5,858 nt of DNA, taken from the NCBI GenBank assembly GCA_903886985.1, contig CAISOI010000922.1, positions 1 to 5,858 of the forward strand, read 5' to 3'. How positions within the stretch are numbered: position 1 is the first letter of the stretch; each line of letters opens with the position of its first letter. The notes beneath the pieces were generated by a model. The model was not told where the DNA came from. It was given only the letters and a program-made list of their open reading frames with translations, and ran no database searches. Positions 5,394 through 5,858 of the stretch are shown here, one piece after another. Position numbers and translations under genes: made by a program. This DNA comes from an uncultured Chthonomonas sp. Its GTDB lineage: Bacteria > Armatimonadota > Chthonomonadetes > Chthonomonadales > CAJBBX01.

Positions 5394-5858
5394 CTACTTT
5401 TTGATTGCTCCGGGCGCTCCCATTCCAGGTGCTCCTGCAGGAGGCTGTGCTGGGGCTTCTTTTGAACCGGCCGGCGGTACGAATTTGAATAAATCGGGGC
5501 TAATTGGTGCGTTTGCAGTCTCACTCTTAACAACCATGGTCGTCTTAACATTATTGGCGCCCTGCGGGCCATTTACCGACATAGTTACAACCAATTGTTT
5601 GAAATGGTAATTCGATTTGTCAACATAAAGCTTTGTCGTAGGGGTTACGCCCTGTGCGGTCTTCTGAGAATTTGCTACCAAGATGATGCAGGGTTTTCCG
5701 CCGACCGTCTCTGTACCAGCCACTTTGAAGGTCTCCGCCATCTTCTTGACATCGCCCTTTACAATTCCGTCCATAGGTAGTCCAACTGCCCCACCTTTTG
5801 AAGGACCTTTTCGATACATTTTCTGCGTCGGAGAATATTGATAGGTGGTAACTCCATC
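5394..5858 (-). CDS. LolA-like / outer-membrane lipoprotein-sorting family protein (5' end beyond the window)
   Basis: The last 154 residues are visible; the reading frame stays open to the window edge, so the start and any signal peptide lie outside. The visible part begins 'DGVTTYQYSPTQKMYRKGP', like the strand in LolA-fold proteins where a carried substrate is described ('wlYdP..k...r'). It continues with 'GGKPCIILVA' (53-62) and 'TKLYVDKSNYHFKQL' (75-89), and ends the fold with 'PISPDLFKFVPPAG' (118-131). That pattern is typical of the outer-membrane lipoprotein-sorting (LolA/LolB-like, COG2834-type) superfamily. Such proteins usually act in the periplasm or on the outer membrane as lipid or lipoprotein carriers. 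The final 24 or so residues (131-154) are a Pro/Ala/Gly-rich tail ending in 'IKK'. Assignment to LolA proper is not justified; a lineage-specific LolA-fold protein is the safer reading. An internal ATG at 5819 is not the start, because the homology-like sequence continues upstream of it. Confidence 0.7.
   Translation of the reverse strand, partial: DGVTTYQYSPTQKMYRKGPSKGGAVGLPMDGIVKGDVKKMAETFKVAGTETVGGKPCIILVANSQKTAQGVTPTTKLYVDKSNYHFKQLVVTMSVNGPQGANNVKTTMVVKSETANAPISPDLFKFVPPAGSKEAPAQPPAGAPGMGAPGAIKK

Overview
This is a moderate-GC bacterial chromosomal segment (very roughly 45-48 % GC by eye) that holds mostly housekeeping metabolism. No insertion sequence, phage gene, CRISPR array, tRNA or rRNA is visible. 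A two-subunit-type glycyl-tRNA synthetase alpha chain, a type I-length citrate synthase and a LolA-fold protein with an '(F)VPPAG' C-terminal motif point to a bacterium outside the classic Firmicutes pattern, possibly diderm and non-proteobacterial. An Armatimonadota-like lineage would fit, but this is a guess from general appearance and not an identification.

Layout, left to right. Bases 1-193 are a leader with a good sigma70-type promoter and three copies of an 8-mer. Bases 194-1591 (+) encode a polytopic membrane protein of the O-antigen/oligosaccharide repeat-unit polymerase (Wzy) type. It converges on dapA (minus, 1602-2492) with only 10 bp between the stop codons, and an 18-bp palindrome contains both stops. 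dapA and glyQ (plus, 2703-3596) diverge from a 210-bp regulatory region. That region has a promoter for glyQ and a pair of mirror-image elements, one facing each gene. glyQ converges on gltA (minus, 3716-4885), and a strong bidirectional hairpin terminator lies between them. Upstream of gltA are its own promoter, a terminator, a small cysteine-rich protein gene (minus, 5042-5260) with its own ribosome binding site and promoter, and another terminator. The window ends in the 3' part of a LolA-like lipoprotein-carrier-fold gene (minus, 5394 to beyond 5858).

The six genes do not form one pathway. Lysine/peptidoglycan precursor synthesis (DapA), glycine charging (GlyQ), TCA-cycle entry (GltA) and envelope functions (Wzy-like, LolA-like) each appear to be separate transcription units. 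Most junctions carry a promoter, a hairpin or both. The least explained parts are the 72-residue putative zinc-binding protein, the mirrored dapA/glyQ elements and the palindrome that carries two stop codons. I saw no clear evidence of a novel multi-gene system such as defence or a mobile element.
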